Below are positions 11,556 to 21,889 of a stretch of DNA of 64,000 nt, one piece after another. Below the pieces are notes generated by a model, which was given only the letters and a program-made list of their open reading frames with translations, had not been told where the DNA came from and did no database searches. Source of the stretch: Mytilinidion resinicola (lineage: Eukaryota; Ascomycota; Dothideomycetes; Mytilinidiales; Mytilinidiaceae); assembly GCF_010093595.1 (NCBI RefSeq), contig NW_022985444.1:1310654-1374653 (forward strand), read 5' to 3'. Position numbers and translations under genes: made by a program. The stretch's first letter is position 1; each line of letters opens with the position of its first letter.

Positions 11556-14555
11556 ATGAGCCCCGCAGCCCCGCCGAAAGAGCACTTGTCTTCTGTCCCT
11601 GGCATTCTTTCTAGCGACTATATCAGCTTAGCTGTGCCTGCTGCGGGAGAGAGTGAACGACCTCCTCCACCTGTCACATACATGTGAGTTGCCCTTAGAC
11701 TCGCCGGGAACAAGACCTTTGCTGATCCCCCTCCCCTCCCCCACCAGGTCCGCTCCAGCTTACCAGAGCCCTCTGCGACACCATCGTCGTGCGGCCTCGC
11801 ACAACAGACAGGTCAAAGTATGTTCTCGTTTTCAGCAGAGCAATCAGATTGTACAATTAGGACCTGGGAACACACTCTAACGCGCCGTCTTCTGATAGGA
11901 AACGCTCAATGCGCACTCCGAGTACAGCAATAGCGAAGATGACGGGAGCGCCCAGCACCGCATCAACCAGTACCTTATCAAGCAAGAGATAGGCCGCGGC
12001 TCGTTTGGTGCCGTGCATTTGGCCGTGGACCAGTATGGACATGAATATGTGAGGATCCCATCTGGAATCCGGGCTTTTGGGTGAAACCGATGTATGCGTG
12101 GAGCTTGATACGGGTACCCTGGAGAAGGTATGCTGGAAACAGGCTGACTGATTGTCATCCAGGCCGTGAAAGAGTTCTCAAAGTCGCGCCTGCGGAAGCG
12201 TGCGCAGTCCAATCTCCTCCGACGTCCGAGTGCCAGAAATCGACAAAGACCTCAGCCTGCGAGGCTGGGCTTCAATTCACCATTACATCGACACTCTTCT
12301 GACGATGCAGCGGACCATCCGGAAAACTCACTGGGCCTTATCAAGGAGGAGATTGCCATCATGAAGAAGCTAGACCATCCGAACGTCGTTTCGCTAGTGG
12401 AGGTGCTGGATGACCCCGAGGAGGACTCTCTATACATGGTTATGGAAATGTGCAAGAAAGGCGTGGTGATGCAGGTTGGACTCGAAGAAAGAGCGGACCC
12501 CTATCCCGAGGAGCAATGCAGATGCTGGTTCCGGGACATGATATTGGGCATTGAATACCGTACGTTCTAATACCCGAAGGGACAAGACATTAAAAGCTGA
12601 CCCGGATTTGCCTCTAGTCCATGCCCAAGGTATAATACATCGAGATATCAAACCAGACAACTGCCTCATCACCGACGATGACGTCCTCAAAATCGTTGAT
12701 TTTGGCGTCTCAGAAATGTTTGAAAAGGAGTCGGATATGAAGACAGCAAAATCAGCAGGTTCCCCAGCTTTCATGCCTCCGGAGCTTTGCGTAGCACGAC
12801 ACGGAGAGGTCTCAGGAAAAGCTGCTGATATTTGGTCAATGGGGGTAACACTCTATTGCTTAATTTTTGGCAAAATCCCGTTCGAAAAGACCGGTATACT
12901 GGAGCTCTACGACTCAATAAGGAACGATGGACTGGACATCGAGGGAGGCTGCTCCGAAGATCTCAAAGACCTTCTACACAAGCTGCTGGAGAAGGTCCCT
13001 GAAAAACGGATCCAGATGGAGGACCTACGAGTAAGCCATCTCCATGGAGTAGTTGAGGTATAGCAGTAACAAGTTCTAGAAGCATCCGTGGGTGACGAAA
13101 GGTGGAACGGATCCTTTGCTCCCAACAGACGAAAACATCACCATAATAATCAATCCACCTACCGACCAAGAAGTTAATGCTGCTATTACAGGGAACATGA
13201 ATCACTTGATAACAGTGGTAAGTCCTGTAGCTTCTGAATGATATTTTCGAACGACTTTTACCGCCATTCCTAAAAGAAGATATGCTAACAAGTACCAGGT
13301 GCGAGCTGCTAAGCGATTTAAGCAACTTTTATTCAAGAAACGGCCAGACCTCATGGAAGGGATCTTGGGAAAAGGCTCTCGTATCGTGCAACCTCCGCTG
13401 TCAATAAGAGGTTCTTCTCATTTCCGCACATCCAAATCACAAGACGCAGACGATCGCCGACCCTTTGAAGGCGTCTTAGCAGCCGAAGGAATCCATCACG
13501 ATATCGAACTTGATGACGACAGCAACCACATTCCAGTCAAAGCAACCGACGGGACTCACCCTCGCCAAATCCAAGCACTTCCCAACGAGTCCGTATCCAA
13601 CTTGAAGGCACCCCGCGGCCTCGCTCGTTACCATTCCGCTGGCGCCAGCAGCCTCGCCGCACGCGCAAAGCAAGCCGTGGAAGCAAACAGCATCCGCGAA
13701 CAGCCGTCCGTCGAAACCATCAAGCCTCTGCGCAACAAAACGCCAACGCCACCACCAGCCCCCCACGCCGCTCTAGGCAAAGGCCAGGCGCACGACCCGC
13801 TCGAAGACACACTGTTCCTCCACATCGGCACAGGCGATGGCCTCGACGGCACTAGCGCGGACCCGGATAACAAGAGCCTCGCCCCCGACAACTCTCACAT
13901 CATCGTCAGCGAATCGCCCTCGGCCGTGGACATTGATGTGTACGAGACGGCGTACCAGGAGGAAATCCAGAAGATTATCAAAGCGAAAGAGAGTCGTGAG
14001 GGTGGGAGCAGGCCGACGCTGTACCTCACACGTAGAGTGGAGGGGATCAAGGCGTTGAGGGAGAATGAGTATATCCTCGATACGGCGCGGTTGGGAGCGG
14101 ATACCGCGAAGCAGGGCTTCCAGAAGCTGGTGGAGAGGGCGAAGAGCGTGCAGAAAGAGCCTGGTGAGGGAGAGAAAGAGGGCTTGATTGCTAAGGGATT
14201 AAGGGGGCTAGCGACGGACAAAGAGGGGACAGGAGAGAAGAGTGGGGAAACGTCAGGGGAGAAGGACCACAAGGTGAAGGCTGATAGGCTGGCGGATGTC
14301 GTGGACAAGGCTGCTGAGAAAAGGCCTGAGAGCTCCCCTGAGAAGGCTCCAGAGACCGCAGAAACGACCGCAGAAACGACCCTAGAGAAGACTGAAGAAG
14401 CTATTCCTGAGAAGGAAGCGAAGGTCGGGTTCAGAGAGGGCTTACTCGCTAGGGGTGCGAGGGGATTGGAGAAGATCAAATCCGCAGTGGCGGAGAAAAA
14501 GGAGGCAAGTGCTGAGAAGAAGGAGGTTGCTAGTGCCAGCACTGGTGCTACTTGA
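11556..14555 (+). CDS. CaMKK/Ssp1-type upstream Ser/Thr kinase (CmkC-like)
   Basis: Seven exons (11556-11683, 11748-11817, 11899-12048, 12163-12559, 12618-13030, 13080-13217, 13299-14555) give about 850 aa. The kinase domain starts near residue 90 with HRINQYLIKQEIGRGSFGAVH, then AVKEF (ATP Lys), a basic insert typical of the CaMKK/Elm1/Sak1/Ssp1 group, IKEEIAIMKKLDHPNVV, HRDIKPDNC, VDFGVSEMF, SAGSPAFMPPE, ADIWSMGVTLYC and KHPWVTKGG. It is followed by INPPTDQEVNAAI and a long disordered tail. Relatives phosphorylate the activation loop of AMPK/Snf1 or CaMK kinases in response to calcium or energy stress. The tail (14150-14540) is rich in Glu, Lys and Ala and contains two related blocks, EGLIAKGLRGL and EGLLARGARGL. 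All catalytic residues are present. Confidence 0.9.
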
Positions 14556-15459
14556 GTATTCCTAGGTTTCTGGAGAATGAGACTCGGGTGCTTTGGATAA
14601 GCTAGCGAGGGCTTTGGGTATGTTAGATGAGTTAGCGTCCATTGGGACGACCTTGGTATAAACGTGTGCCCCTATCAAAATTATCTGGTATGATTAGGGT
14701 AGGGAGGCGATGGGTTAGGTTGTGCGCCTATGTAACAGTAAGAGGCTTGGGTACTGGAAGCAATAGAATAGTTATTAGGCATATGATGCATTGATGTGCA
14801 GTCACGTGATGACTGTTAGGCATATGCGGAGTACTCTTAGGGGGAAACTGATCTCACCAAAGTATATTTCCGCTTCTGAACTTGAGCATACAGGGTTTGA
14901 AACCTAGCAATGACATCTATTAGGAGAATCGGCAAAATGCCAGAGAGCTCAGGAGTGCTCGTGACGCCGCGCTCCGTTTTGCGGCCTTCGGGGTCTTTGG
15001 GGATCATGACCGGAGGGATTTGGGATGGAAGGGCGAATCTCTGAAGGTGAGCGGATAGCAAGCAGTGGAGGAGCCCAAAGTAAATCTTGTCGGCCCGGCG
15101 ATAATACATCTCGAGGCTGCCCATTCCGGAAGCGTCTGCTCACTCACGTGCCCTTCGAGTACCGAAATCAAAACAAAAACCCGCTCCTCACTTCGACCAA
15201 TTCATATATTTCGAGTAAAATGAACCCTGCTTGTACTAACCAGCAGGAACCTTGCCCTAGTGGCGTCGGCCCCGTATCTCCCAACATGCTAACCTTAGGT
15301 CTTGTTTTTCTTTTTGTATTATTAGGGTAGGTCCATGTTCGATTCCCGCTCTTGCCAGGATTTCTTTTTTATCATTTCTCTTCGGAGGGACGTATGTGAA
15401 AACACCTTCTTGGAGAACGGATTCCGAGATGAACTTGAAGCGGAGAGACGGGGCGGAGC
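14556..15459. other. Intergenic region with one candidate small gene
   Basis: Apart from the minus-strand frame at 14837-15124 (listed separately) and a sequence near 15260-15365 that resembles tRNA promoter boxes, I see nothing recognisable. A palindromic TCACGTGA lies near 14803. Confidence 0.4.
14837..15124 (-). CDS. Unrecognised small ORF, 95 aa
   Basis: I do not recognise this protein. It starts MGSLEMYYRRADKIYFGLL and continues HLQRFALPSQIPPVMIPKDP, KTERGVTSTPELSGILPILL and FQTLYAQVQKRKY. The composition is mixed and protein-like, unlike the low-complexity frames nearby, and codon use resembles the neighbouring genes. A possible intron runs from GTCACG to TGCTAG, with a CTAAT branch sequence, and would change the C-terminal third. 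No signal peptide is seen; one moderately hydrophobic stretch (GILPILLIDVIA) might be membrane-associated. It could be a real small gene or chance. Confidence 0.35.
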   Translation of the reverse strand: MGSLEMYYRRADKIYFGLLHCLLSAHLQRFALPSQIPPVMIPKDPEGRKTERGVTSTPELSGILPILLIDVIARFQTLYAQVQKRKYTLVRSVSP

Positions 15460-15690
15460 GGTCCTGAGCTTGTGGTTATGCAGTCCTGAGCTTNNNNNNN
15501 NNNNNNNNNNNNNNNNNNNNNNNNNNNNNNNNNNNNNNNNNNNNNNNNNNNNNNNNNNNNNNNNNNNNNNNNNNNNNNNNNNNNNNNNNNNNNNNNNNNN
15601 NNNNNNNNNNNNNNNNNNNNNNNTGGTTATGCAGTCCTGAGCTTGTGGTTATGCAGTCCTGAGCTTGTGGTTATGCAGTCTTGAGCTTAC
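15460..15690. repeat. 22-bp minisatellite containing a 130-N assembly gap
   Basis: The unit TGGTTATGCAGTCCTGAGCT plus TG repeats at least once before and three times after the run of N at 15494-15623; the last copy has a C-to-T change. The gap probably marks a longer array that could not be assembled. Any frame read through the N run is artificial. Confidence 0.9.
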
Positions 15691-16484
15691 TTCGTACGTT
15701 GTCCGCGCTGAGCCAGCCTTAGCAAGCCAAGACTGGCCCAAATTTGGGCCATGTGTTGTCCCAGATTCAAGCCTCCGGTTTCGCTTATTCTTTCCTTTGG
15801 ATTTTTGCAATTGAATCGATATCGACGAGATGCCGTTCTTAGCTACAAGGATCTTCAGTTACGTTACTTTAGCGCTCTATCCAATTGGGGCTATGACTGC
15901 GCGAGTGCAACAGAGAATCTACCACACCCATTTCACGATGGAATTCTCTAAAGCACCTGTATTTTCTTGCTGTAGTAAGTCAGTCATTCAGGCTTCCTTT
16001 GGAGTGATAACTAGAAGTTACTGGCTGAAATGCTCTCCAGGCCCGTGAGGGAGACGGTTTGACTGGAACCGGCGTTCTATCACTGCCTCGCTTGACACCC
16101 CGCAAAATGCATGTACCAACCGACACCACCTGCACCCAGCTGAACGCAATCTAGGCCGGCCGCGACCTGCTGACAAGGCCTGCTTGGAACCCGAGGCCGT
16201 TCTTCCCGCTGCCTGCAGGACAAAAGAAAAAATATATACTCTTGAGGCAAATATCAGTCTTAGGAGTTTCAGCAACTGCATTCTATTGGCTATCACGATT
16301 TTGTGATGAAAGATTGCGTGATAATTTGTGGCGATAAGCGAGAGGATGAAGATGCGAAACGGCGAACCTCGAAAAGATAAAAGGGAGATGATCTTGCGCA
16401 ATTCTCTAAATCGTAAATGCTCCCAAGCATCTCTTTTAGGCAACCTTACTTCAGATTCTGATTCAGGGACAGATAGCTGTTATA
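15691..16484. other. Upstream region of the TauD-type dioxygenase
   Basis: No recognisable gene. Short frames on both strands lack similarity or splice support. The distal part is AT-rich and probably contains the promoter. Confidence 0.5.
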
Positions 16485-17785
16485 ATGTCTCCCAGTGCAA
16501 CCGTACCGGTCGACTCGCATCGTCCTCCTAAAGACAAAAACGCAACAAGCAGCAGGAACACTGAGCCCTTGAAGAAAAGCGGAGCTCTCGATGCTGCCTT
16601 TGCATTTGAAGACCTTACTCCGGTTATTGGAAGGGAATATCCCACGGCACAAATCGTCGAGGATATTCTGAACGCTCCCAATGCGGATGACTTGCTCCGG
16701 GATGTTGCAATCACAAGTAAGTGTATTTCTTGTGACTAGATCGAGACTTTCTGGATGCTAAGTAGTGCGCCTAAATAAAGTCAGCGAGCGGGGCGTCGTA
16801 TTCTTTCGAAAGCAAGACAGCCTTACCGACGATCTGCAAAAACAATTCATCTCACGCCTAGGAGAGTTGACCGGAAGACCTAAAAGTTCGACCCTTCATA
16901 TCCATCCCGTTCTAAACAACACAAACGAATTCGGCGCCGATGACAGTGAGATCAGCACTATCTCCTCACTCTACCGGAAAGCTCGATATGATCTCGGCCA
17001 GCCGTCGCTGCGCAAAAACACCAGAAACACCGAGGCGTCGTGGCACAGTGATATCCAATTCGAGGAGGTGCCCGCCGATTACACGAGTCTGCGGTTGATT
17101 CAGCTACCGAAGAATGGCGGAGACACACTTTGGGCGTCAGGTCTGTCGTTGCTCTCCCCAACTTCCTATAAAAGCCCTAACATCAATCTTTAGGATATGA
17201 CGTCTATGACCGCTTTAGCAAGCCTTACCAAAAGCTCTTCGATAGCTTGACGGCTACTTTTGTTGGTGATGGCTTCCTCAAAGCGGCTGAGGCTGGAAAG
17301 GCCGTCCTGTACGACCAGCCTCGTGGTTCACCGGAGAATGTGGGCAAACATTTGTCTGTTACCCATCCGCTCGTGCGGACAAATCCCGTGACAGGATGGA
17401 AGAGTATCTATGGAATCGGGAATTTCCCAAAGATCATCAATGAGTTAGACCCCGAGGAGAGCGCAGAACTGCTCAAGAAGTTTTACCATGTAATCCTGGA
17501 TAACCATGACCTACAAGTCCGCTTCAAGTGGAAAAATCCTAACGACATCGGTAAGTTGAATGACATTGTCGAAGTGGGAAAGAAACTTTGGTATCATCTA
17601 CTGACAATATAATCCTAGCTATTTGGGATAATCGCAGCGCATTTCATTCGGCTACCTTTGACTATGAGGGACTGGGCGAACGCTCTGGCAACCGTGTGGT
17701 GGGCATTGGCGAGAAGCCTTATCTCGACCCGAACAGCAAGTCCAAAGCGGAAGCGCTTGCTGCCACGGCTGAGGTAGGCGCTTGA
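16485..17785 (+). CDS. TauD/TfdA-type Fe(II)/2-oxoglutarate dioxygenase
   Basis: Four exons (16485-16716, 16781-17140, 17194-17550, 17619-17785) give about 371 aa. The Fe(II)-binding HxD lies in ASWHSDIQFEE, and the distal His in AIWDNRSAFHSATFDY, followed by the 2-oxoglutarate-binding Arg in GNRVVGIGEKPYL. SERGVVFFRKQDSL, LGELTGRP and SLRLIQLPKNGGDTLWASGYDVYDRF are typical of the fungal sulfonate/taurine dioxygenase group (yeast JLP1 relatives). These enzymes hydroxylate a sulfonate or related acid, releasing sulfite for sulfur supply; the substrate here is not deducible. All catalytic residues are intact. It is the last core gene before the repeat-rich island. Confidence 0.92.
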
Positions 17786-18590
17786 AGTGCTGGAAGGAGG
17801 GAACAGACAGACGGGCAGATCAATGAATCATGGGAGCAGAGCGCGATTGCGTGTACCTAATTCAATACGCTGATTCTCTCGCATTTCAACCAACTAGAAT
17901 AAATTACGCGCCGTGCCCGTTACTGGGCTGACTGCCCCTCGAAAGTGCCCCGGAGAGGTCCGAATAGTGTGAATATCCATAGTGGCAGACGTCAGGTCAT
18001 CTCGGGATAGGTGGAACAAGTGCTAGAGGTTGCTGAGCAGGAATAAGTGTTTCAACACCCCAATCTGCACGCTGCCCGACCCCCTCTGCTCACGTGACCC
18101 GGCGCCGCTGTGGCTGAGTTCGGCTCAGGCCCGGCTCAGCTTCGGCTCAGGTCTCCTTAGGTCTGCTCACCCTTGCTTACCCTTGCTCACCCGCTGCGGC
18201 GCAGTCTTAGATATACCTCACCAGAAACTGTTAAGTATTAGCAAGGGGCCTTAAATCTGTCCTAGGTTATAAATTAGGGCCCTACATAGTTTTGTAAGCC
18301 TTATAAGCTTAAGCTACTTTCTAGAAAGTATTCTTGTAAGGTGCATAACCTACCCAGTATATAGATCTTTGGCTCCTGGTGCGTTTACGGTGCGCTCCTA
18401 GGGTTGTTCAGTTACACATACGGGTTACGGTATATTGGAATATTTACCGTATATATACGGCCGAGTTCGTGATATACCGTATACGTATATTGGTAAGCGG
18501 GATTTAGTATTTTTAGTAGATAGCTTGTAGGCCTGCAGGCCGCCCGGCAGCGCACCCAAATATATCAAATTTAAAGTTGAGGAGCAAGAG
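17786..18590. other. Start of the repeat-rich island; no gene seen
   Basis: Contains short repeats of CGGCTCAG and TTGCTCACC near 18115-18195. AT-rich palindromic stretches with TATATACGG and ATACCGTATAC lie near 18430-18500 and resemble the outer parts of the MULE-like element ends at 19.3 and 20.45 kb. No coding potential recognised. Confidence 0.5.
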
Positions 18591-18924
18591 TGTTACGAAC
18601 ACCTGAGCATAGGAGCGACGAGGCCAAACAGAGTATCTGTCGGGGCTGCGGGCGCAAGGACATGCAGACGGTAGGGACACAGCGATACGCGGGGCAATCA
18701 CGTGACAAGAGGTCAGGTGATGTTCTCTGTTTGATCTGTCGCTTGGCAGCAGAGCAGACAGAGAATAACCAAATTGTATGAAGGCAGAGGGGATATAAAG
18801 TCTGGAGGATTTCGTATCTACTGTCTCTCCTTCGTGCTCAACTTAAGTCTTGAACTTCGATCCTTACTTTCCTAGTAACGGCCGAAGACTAGTTAGTTCT
18901 GAATTACTACCTCGTTGTGTTACA
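18591..18924 (+). mobile_element. Candidate solo LTR or LTR relic
   Basis: About 334 bp beginning TGTTACGAACA and ending GTGTTACA, so it has TG..CA borders. Inside is a TATA-like GGATATAAAG followed by a leader-like stretch rich in TCTCTCC and TTCGTGCTCAAC, the usual organisation of U3-R-U5. No matching 5-bp target duplication was seen at the proposed borders, and no second copy lies in the window. The family is not identified. Confidence 0.4.
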
Positions 18925-19299
18925 CCCTCTCAATACTGCAGACAAGTTGTCCCCGTTCTTGATCCCGATTCTCCCTCTTGCCTACTGGACTAGTGACCCA
19001 GGACCACGGAGTTATCCCAACCCGCCAGGCATTGAGAACTCGCGAGCCAAGCCATATCGAGATCCCTCCTGGACCTCGCCCCGGCCTTCGGTAGTTGACT
19101 CCCCCGCGCAACCTCGCATATCTCTTGGTGAACGGAGGTTCATTACAAAGAGGAAGAGGATGGCGATGGCAATATGGAGGAAGTGGACCTTACTGGGCTG
19201 ATAGAGGGGCTAGCAATTGCACGGTTCGTTGATGAGCTACATGTTGAGGACGGTTTTGGTGGAGAGAACTAGGCACGTGATGCGATTTGGGCCGTGCGG

Positions 19300-20460
19300 G
19301 ATATACGATACAGTATATACATTTTGCGGGTATATATACGACTTACGTATAGGCCTCGACTGCAGGCACGCCCCCTTATGCTAGAGGCACGCCCCCCCCC
19401 CTTGCTAGAGGCACGCCCCCCTACTTGCTAGAGGCACGCCCCCCCTTTGCTAGAGGCACGCCCCCCCCTTGCCTAATTCGGCCGCCGAACAGTTTTTCCG
19501 CGCCGATCTACTGCGATATCGCTCCATCTTATACCAGCTTTTTCAACACGGAGCTCTACGCTCTACAACAGCTCTACAATCACAACACCATGGCTGACCC
19601 CACCCTAACGGACCTGAGCGATGCTGACAGTGACATCGACAGCATTGCTACCGACTCCAGTTTCAAAGATCCCGATATAGATGACGAACCCTTCGATGAA
19701 CCGCCTCTAGAGCGGCTTCTTCGCCCTCTTCCACCCCCACCTTATGGCGTCTATATAGAACTGCAAAAGCTCCTCCACGACGCCTACGGATTTGCCCTGA
19801 AACATGGCTACGCCCTAGTTAGCCGCCGAACTGAATATACTGATGGGGGCAAGAAGCAGGGAGGAGAGGTACATAAGGTCTGGCTTGTTTGTGAACCTCA
19901 CCGACCCGCGCACGCTCGGCGGTAGCTCTGTCGACCTCACGCACGCCAGCCAGCTCTTCCGCCCGAGCGGGAGGGCAACTACAACACCAAGCGGGGCAAC
20001 ATCTAGGGGTGGAGCAGGCCGTGGAGCGGGCCGTGGCCGTGGCCGTGGCCGTGGCAAGGAGCCAGAGCCAGGCCGTGATGGAGTTGGACGGCTGAGCGTT
20101 GAGGGCGGAGTCTTCACGGCGTGGCAGTTGTAGCTACGCGGCTGGTTGGAGGCTGTTCGGAAGTGGTTCGGATGAAAGGCCTATTGCAATTGTAAATAGA
20201 GCTTATAAGTTGCGAATTGGAGCTCAAATTGAGCCTGTTTGACGCGTCTATTTGATAGATAAACGCGTAAAATCAACTCAAAGATGAGACGACTCGCGAA
20301 CTTGGTGCGGCTACACGTGATACCGGAGCCTGTTCGGCGGCCGAATTAGGCAAGGGGGGGGGGGGGGGGTGCCTCTAGCATAAGGGGGCGTGCCTGCAGT
20401 CGAGGCCTACGTATATATACGAGGTTCGGCTTCATATACCGTATATTACCAACCCTATGC
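19300..20460 (+). mobile_element. Non-autonomous MULE-like element with terminal inverted repeats
   Basis: The left end (about 19300-19498) and right end (about 20325-20460) are inverted copies. Both hold CTAATTCGGCCGCCGAACAG-type sequence next to a C or G tract, GAGGCACGCCCCC, TTATGCTAGAGGC, GGCCTCGACTGCAGGC and a TATATACG-rich tip. The left copy is expanded by about four units of TTGCTAGAGGCACGCCCCC. Between the ends are only pieces of a transposase-like gene. I could not define the exact tips or a target-site duplication because the outer 40 bp are AT-rich and diverged. Confidence 0.65.
19590..20133 (+). pseudogene. MULE transposase remnant (N-terminal part joined to a Gly/Arg-rich end)
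   Basis: A frame from 19590 to 19925 begins MADPTLTDLSDADSDIDS, runs through an acidic Pro-rich segment, then ELQKLLHDAYGFALKHGYAL and VHKVWLVCEPHRP. This resembles the N-terminal FAR1/zinc-binding region of fungal MULE transposases. It ends just after the first Cys-His. A second frame (19843-20133) encodes a Gly/Arg-rich segment, RGGAGRGAGRGRGRGRGKEP, of the kind seen at transposase C-termini. The catalytic middle is missing, so the element must depend on another copy. Family assignment is from memory of the motif pattern. Confidence 0.5.
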
Positions 20461-20708
20461 GCTCCGCATACGTATCACGTGCGCAGCCCTCACGTGCTCG
20501 CTTAGCCGAAGCCAAGTACCCAAATCCTCACGGAGGCCAACCCGGCTTCCTCAAGGATTTGTCTACAATGCAGTCTTTTCCATCATTTCTGGCCTCAAGC
20601 TCCCTACCATGAACTCCCACCTTACATTTCTCTACCCTTATTCTTATTAGTATAAAGTGTGCCATTCTACTAAAATAGCCAGCCTCCCTCTTACTTTCTT
20701 ATCTCTTT

Positions 20709-21109
20709 TCTCAGGTTGTGAAAAAGCAGTTCTGTGTTGATTTGAAGAGGCATAAGGCCCGTATATATAGCCTATGAAAGGGGGGGGGGGGGGGGGTACT
20801 CCCCTGTTCCCCCTTGTTACGGATATGGAAGGATGTAACGCCACTGACACGCTAGTAGTGGCAACCTGAGTCACCCCCCATCCTGAGAGATCTGTACCTA
20901 GCAAAAAGAGATAGCAGTGAAAGGTCCAAACGAACATCCAATCCAAAGAACCTCTGTCCTAATATCGCGGCTGGCAATGCTGTTTATGCCACTGGCCGAC
21001 ACCAAGAGTACTGTCCTACGCGATGAATGTATATGCTGCCCGCTTGTATGCGTACCGGGCCTTTGTCGTGGTAGTAGAGAGGGCTTACGTCATGCCTCAG
21101 TGATGGGCT
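20709..21109 (+). repeat. Left arm of a 401-bp near-perfect inverted repeat
   Basis: This arm is the reverse complement of 21420-21820; I saw a single base difference (AAAAAGCAG against AAGAAGCAG) near the outer end. The 17-G tract is the same length in both arms. Near its outer end lies TATATAGCC, a TATA-like box that faces outward on the minus strand. A long frame inside the arm (MDWMFVWTFHCYLF...) appears twice only because the arms are copies; it matches nothing I recognise. Confidence 0.9.
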
Positions 21110-21419
21110 TCACGCCGTGCCTCAGTAGAGAGGGCTTCCGCCGTGCCTCGTAGAGAGGTTCACGCCGTGCCTCAGTAGAGAGGGCTTCCGCCGTGCCTCG
21201 TAGAGAGGTTCACGCCGTGCCTCAGTAGAGAGGTTCACGCCGTGCCTCAGTAGAGAGGGCTTCCGTAGTGCCTCGCGCGTAGGAGGACTTTCGTTGCCTC
21301 AAGCAGAGGGCTTCACGCCGTGCCTCAGTAGAGAGGGCTTCCGCCGTGCCTCGTAGAGAGGTTCACGCCGTGCCTCAGTAGAGAGGGCTTCCGTCGTGCC
21401 TCGTAGAGAGGTTCACGCC
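21110..21419. repeat. Central array of about six 50-bp tandem units
   Basis: The unit alternates GCCTCAGTAGAGAGGGCTTC and GCCTCGTAGAGAGGTTCACG segments. It separates the two inverted arms. One unit is degenerate (TCGCGCGTAGGAGGACTTTC). It has no coding meaning that I can support. Confidence 0.85.
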
Positions 21420-21820
21420 AGCCCATCACTGAGGCATGACGTAAGCCCTCTCTACTACCACGACAAAGGCCCGGTACGCATACAAGCGGGCAGCATATAC
21501 ATTCATCGCGTAGGACAGTACTCTTGGTGTCGGCCAGTGGCATAAACAGCATTGCCAGCCGCGATATTAGGACAGAGGTTCTTTGGATTGGATGTTCGTT
21601 TGGACCTTTCACTGCTATCTCTTTTTGCTAGGTACAGATCTCTCAGGATGGGGGGTGACTCAGGTTGCCACTACTAGCGTGTCAGTGGCGTTACATCCTT
21701 CCATATCCGTAACAAGGGGGAACAGGGGAGTACCCCCCCCCCCCCCCCCTTTCATAGGCTATATATACGGGCCTTATGCCTCTTCAAATCAACACAGAAC
21801 TGCTTCTTCACAACCTGAGA
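21420..21820 (-). repeat. Right arm of the 401-bp inverted repeat
   Basis: Reverse complement of 20709-21109. Toward the outer end GGCTATATATACGGGCC is followed by a leader-like stretch, so this arm also looks like a promoter pointing outward (plus strand). Confidence 0.9.
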
Positions 21821-21889
21821 TCTTTACTTATTTTTTCTAGTAGAAGCGTGTAATTTATAGAAGCATTCGAAGGCAAATAGCATAGACAA

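Noticed and set aside
13895..14542. A 215-codon minus-strand frame in the CaMKK tail
   Set aside because: It is the antisense shadow of the Glu/Lys-rich tail, giving a Ser/Phe/Leu-rich false protein.
15335..15640. A 101-codon frame crossing the N gap
   Set aside because: It is made by reading through 130 Ns and minisatellite units.
20647..21840. Two identical long frames (MDWMFVWTF...) on opposite strands, suggesting a duplicated gene
   Set aside because: They are simply the two arms of the inverted repeat; the translation contains a poly-Pro run from the C17 tract and has no recognisable domain.
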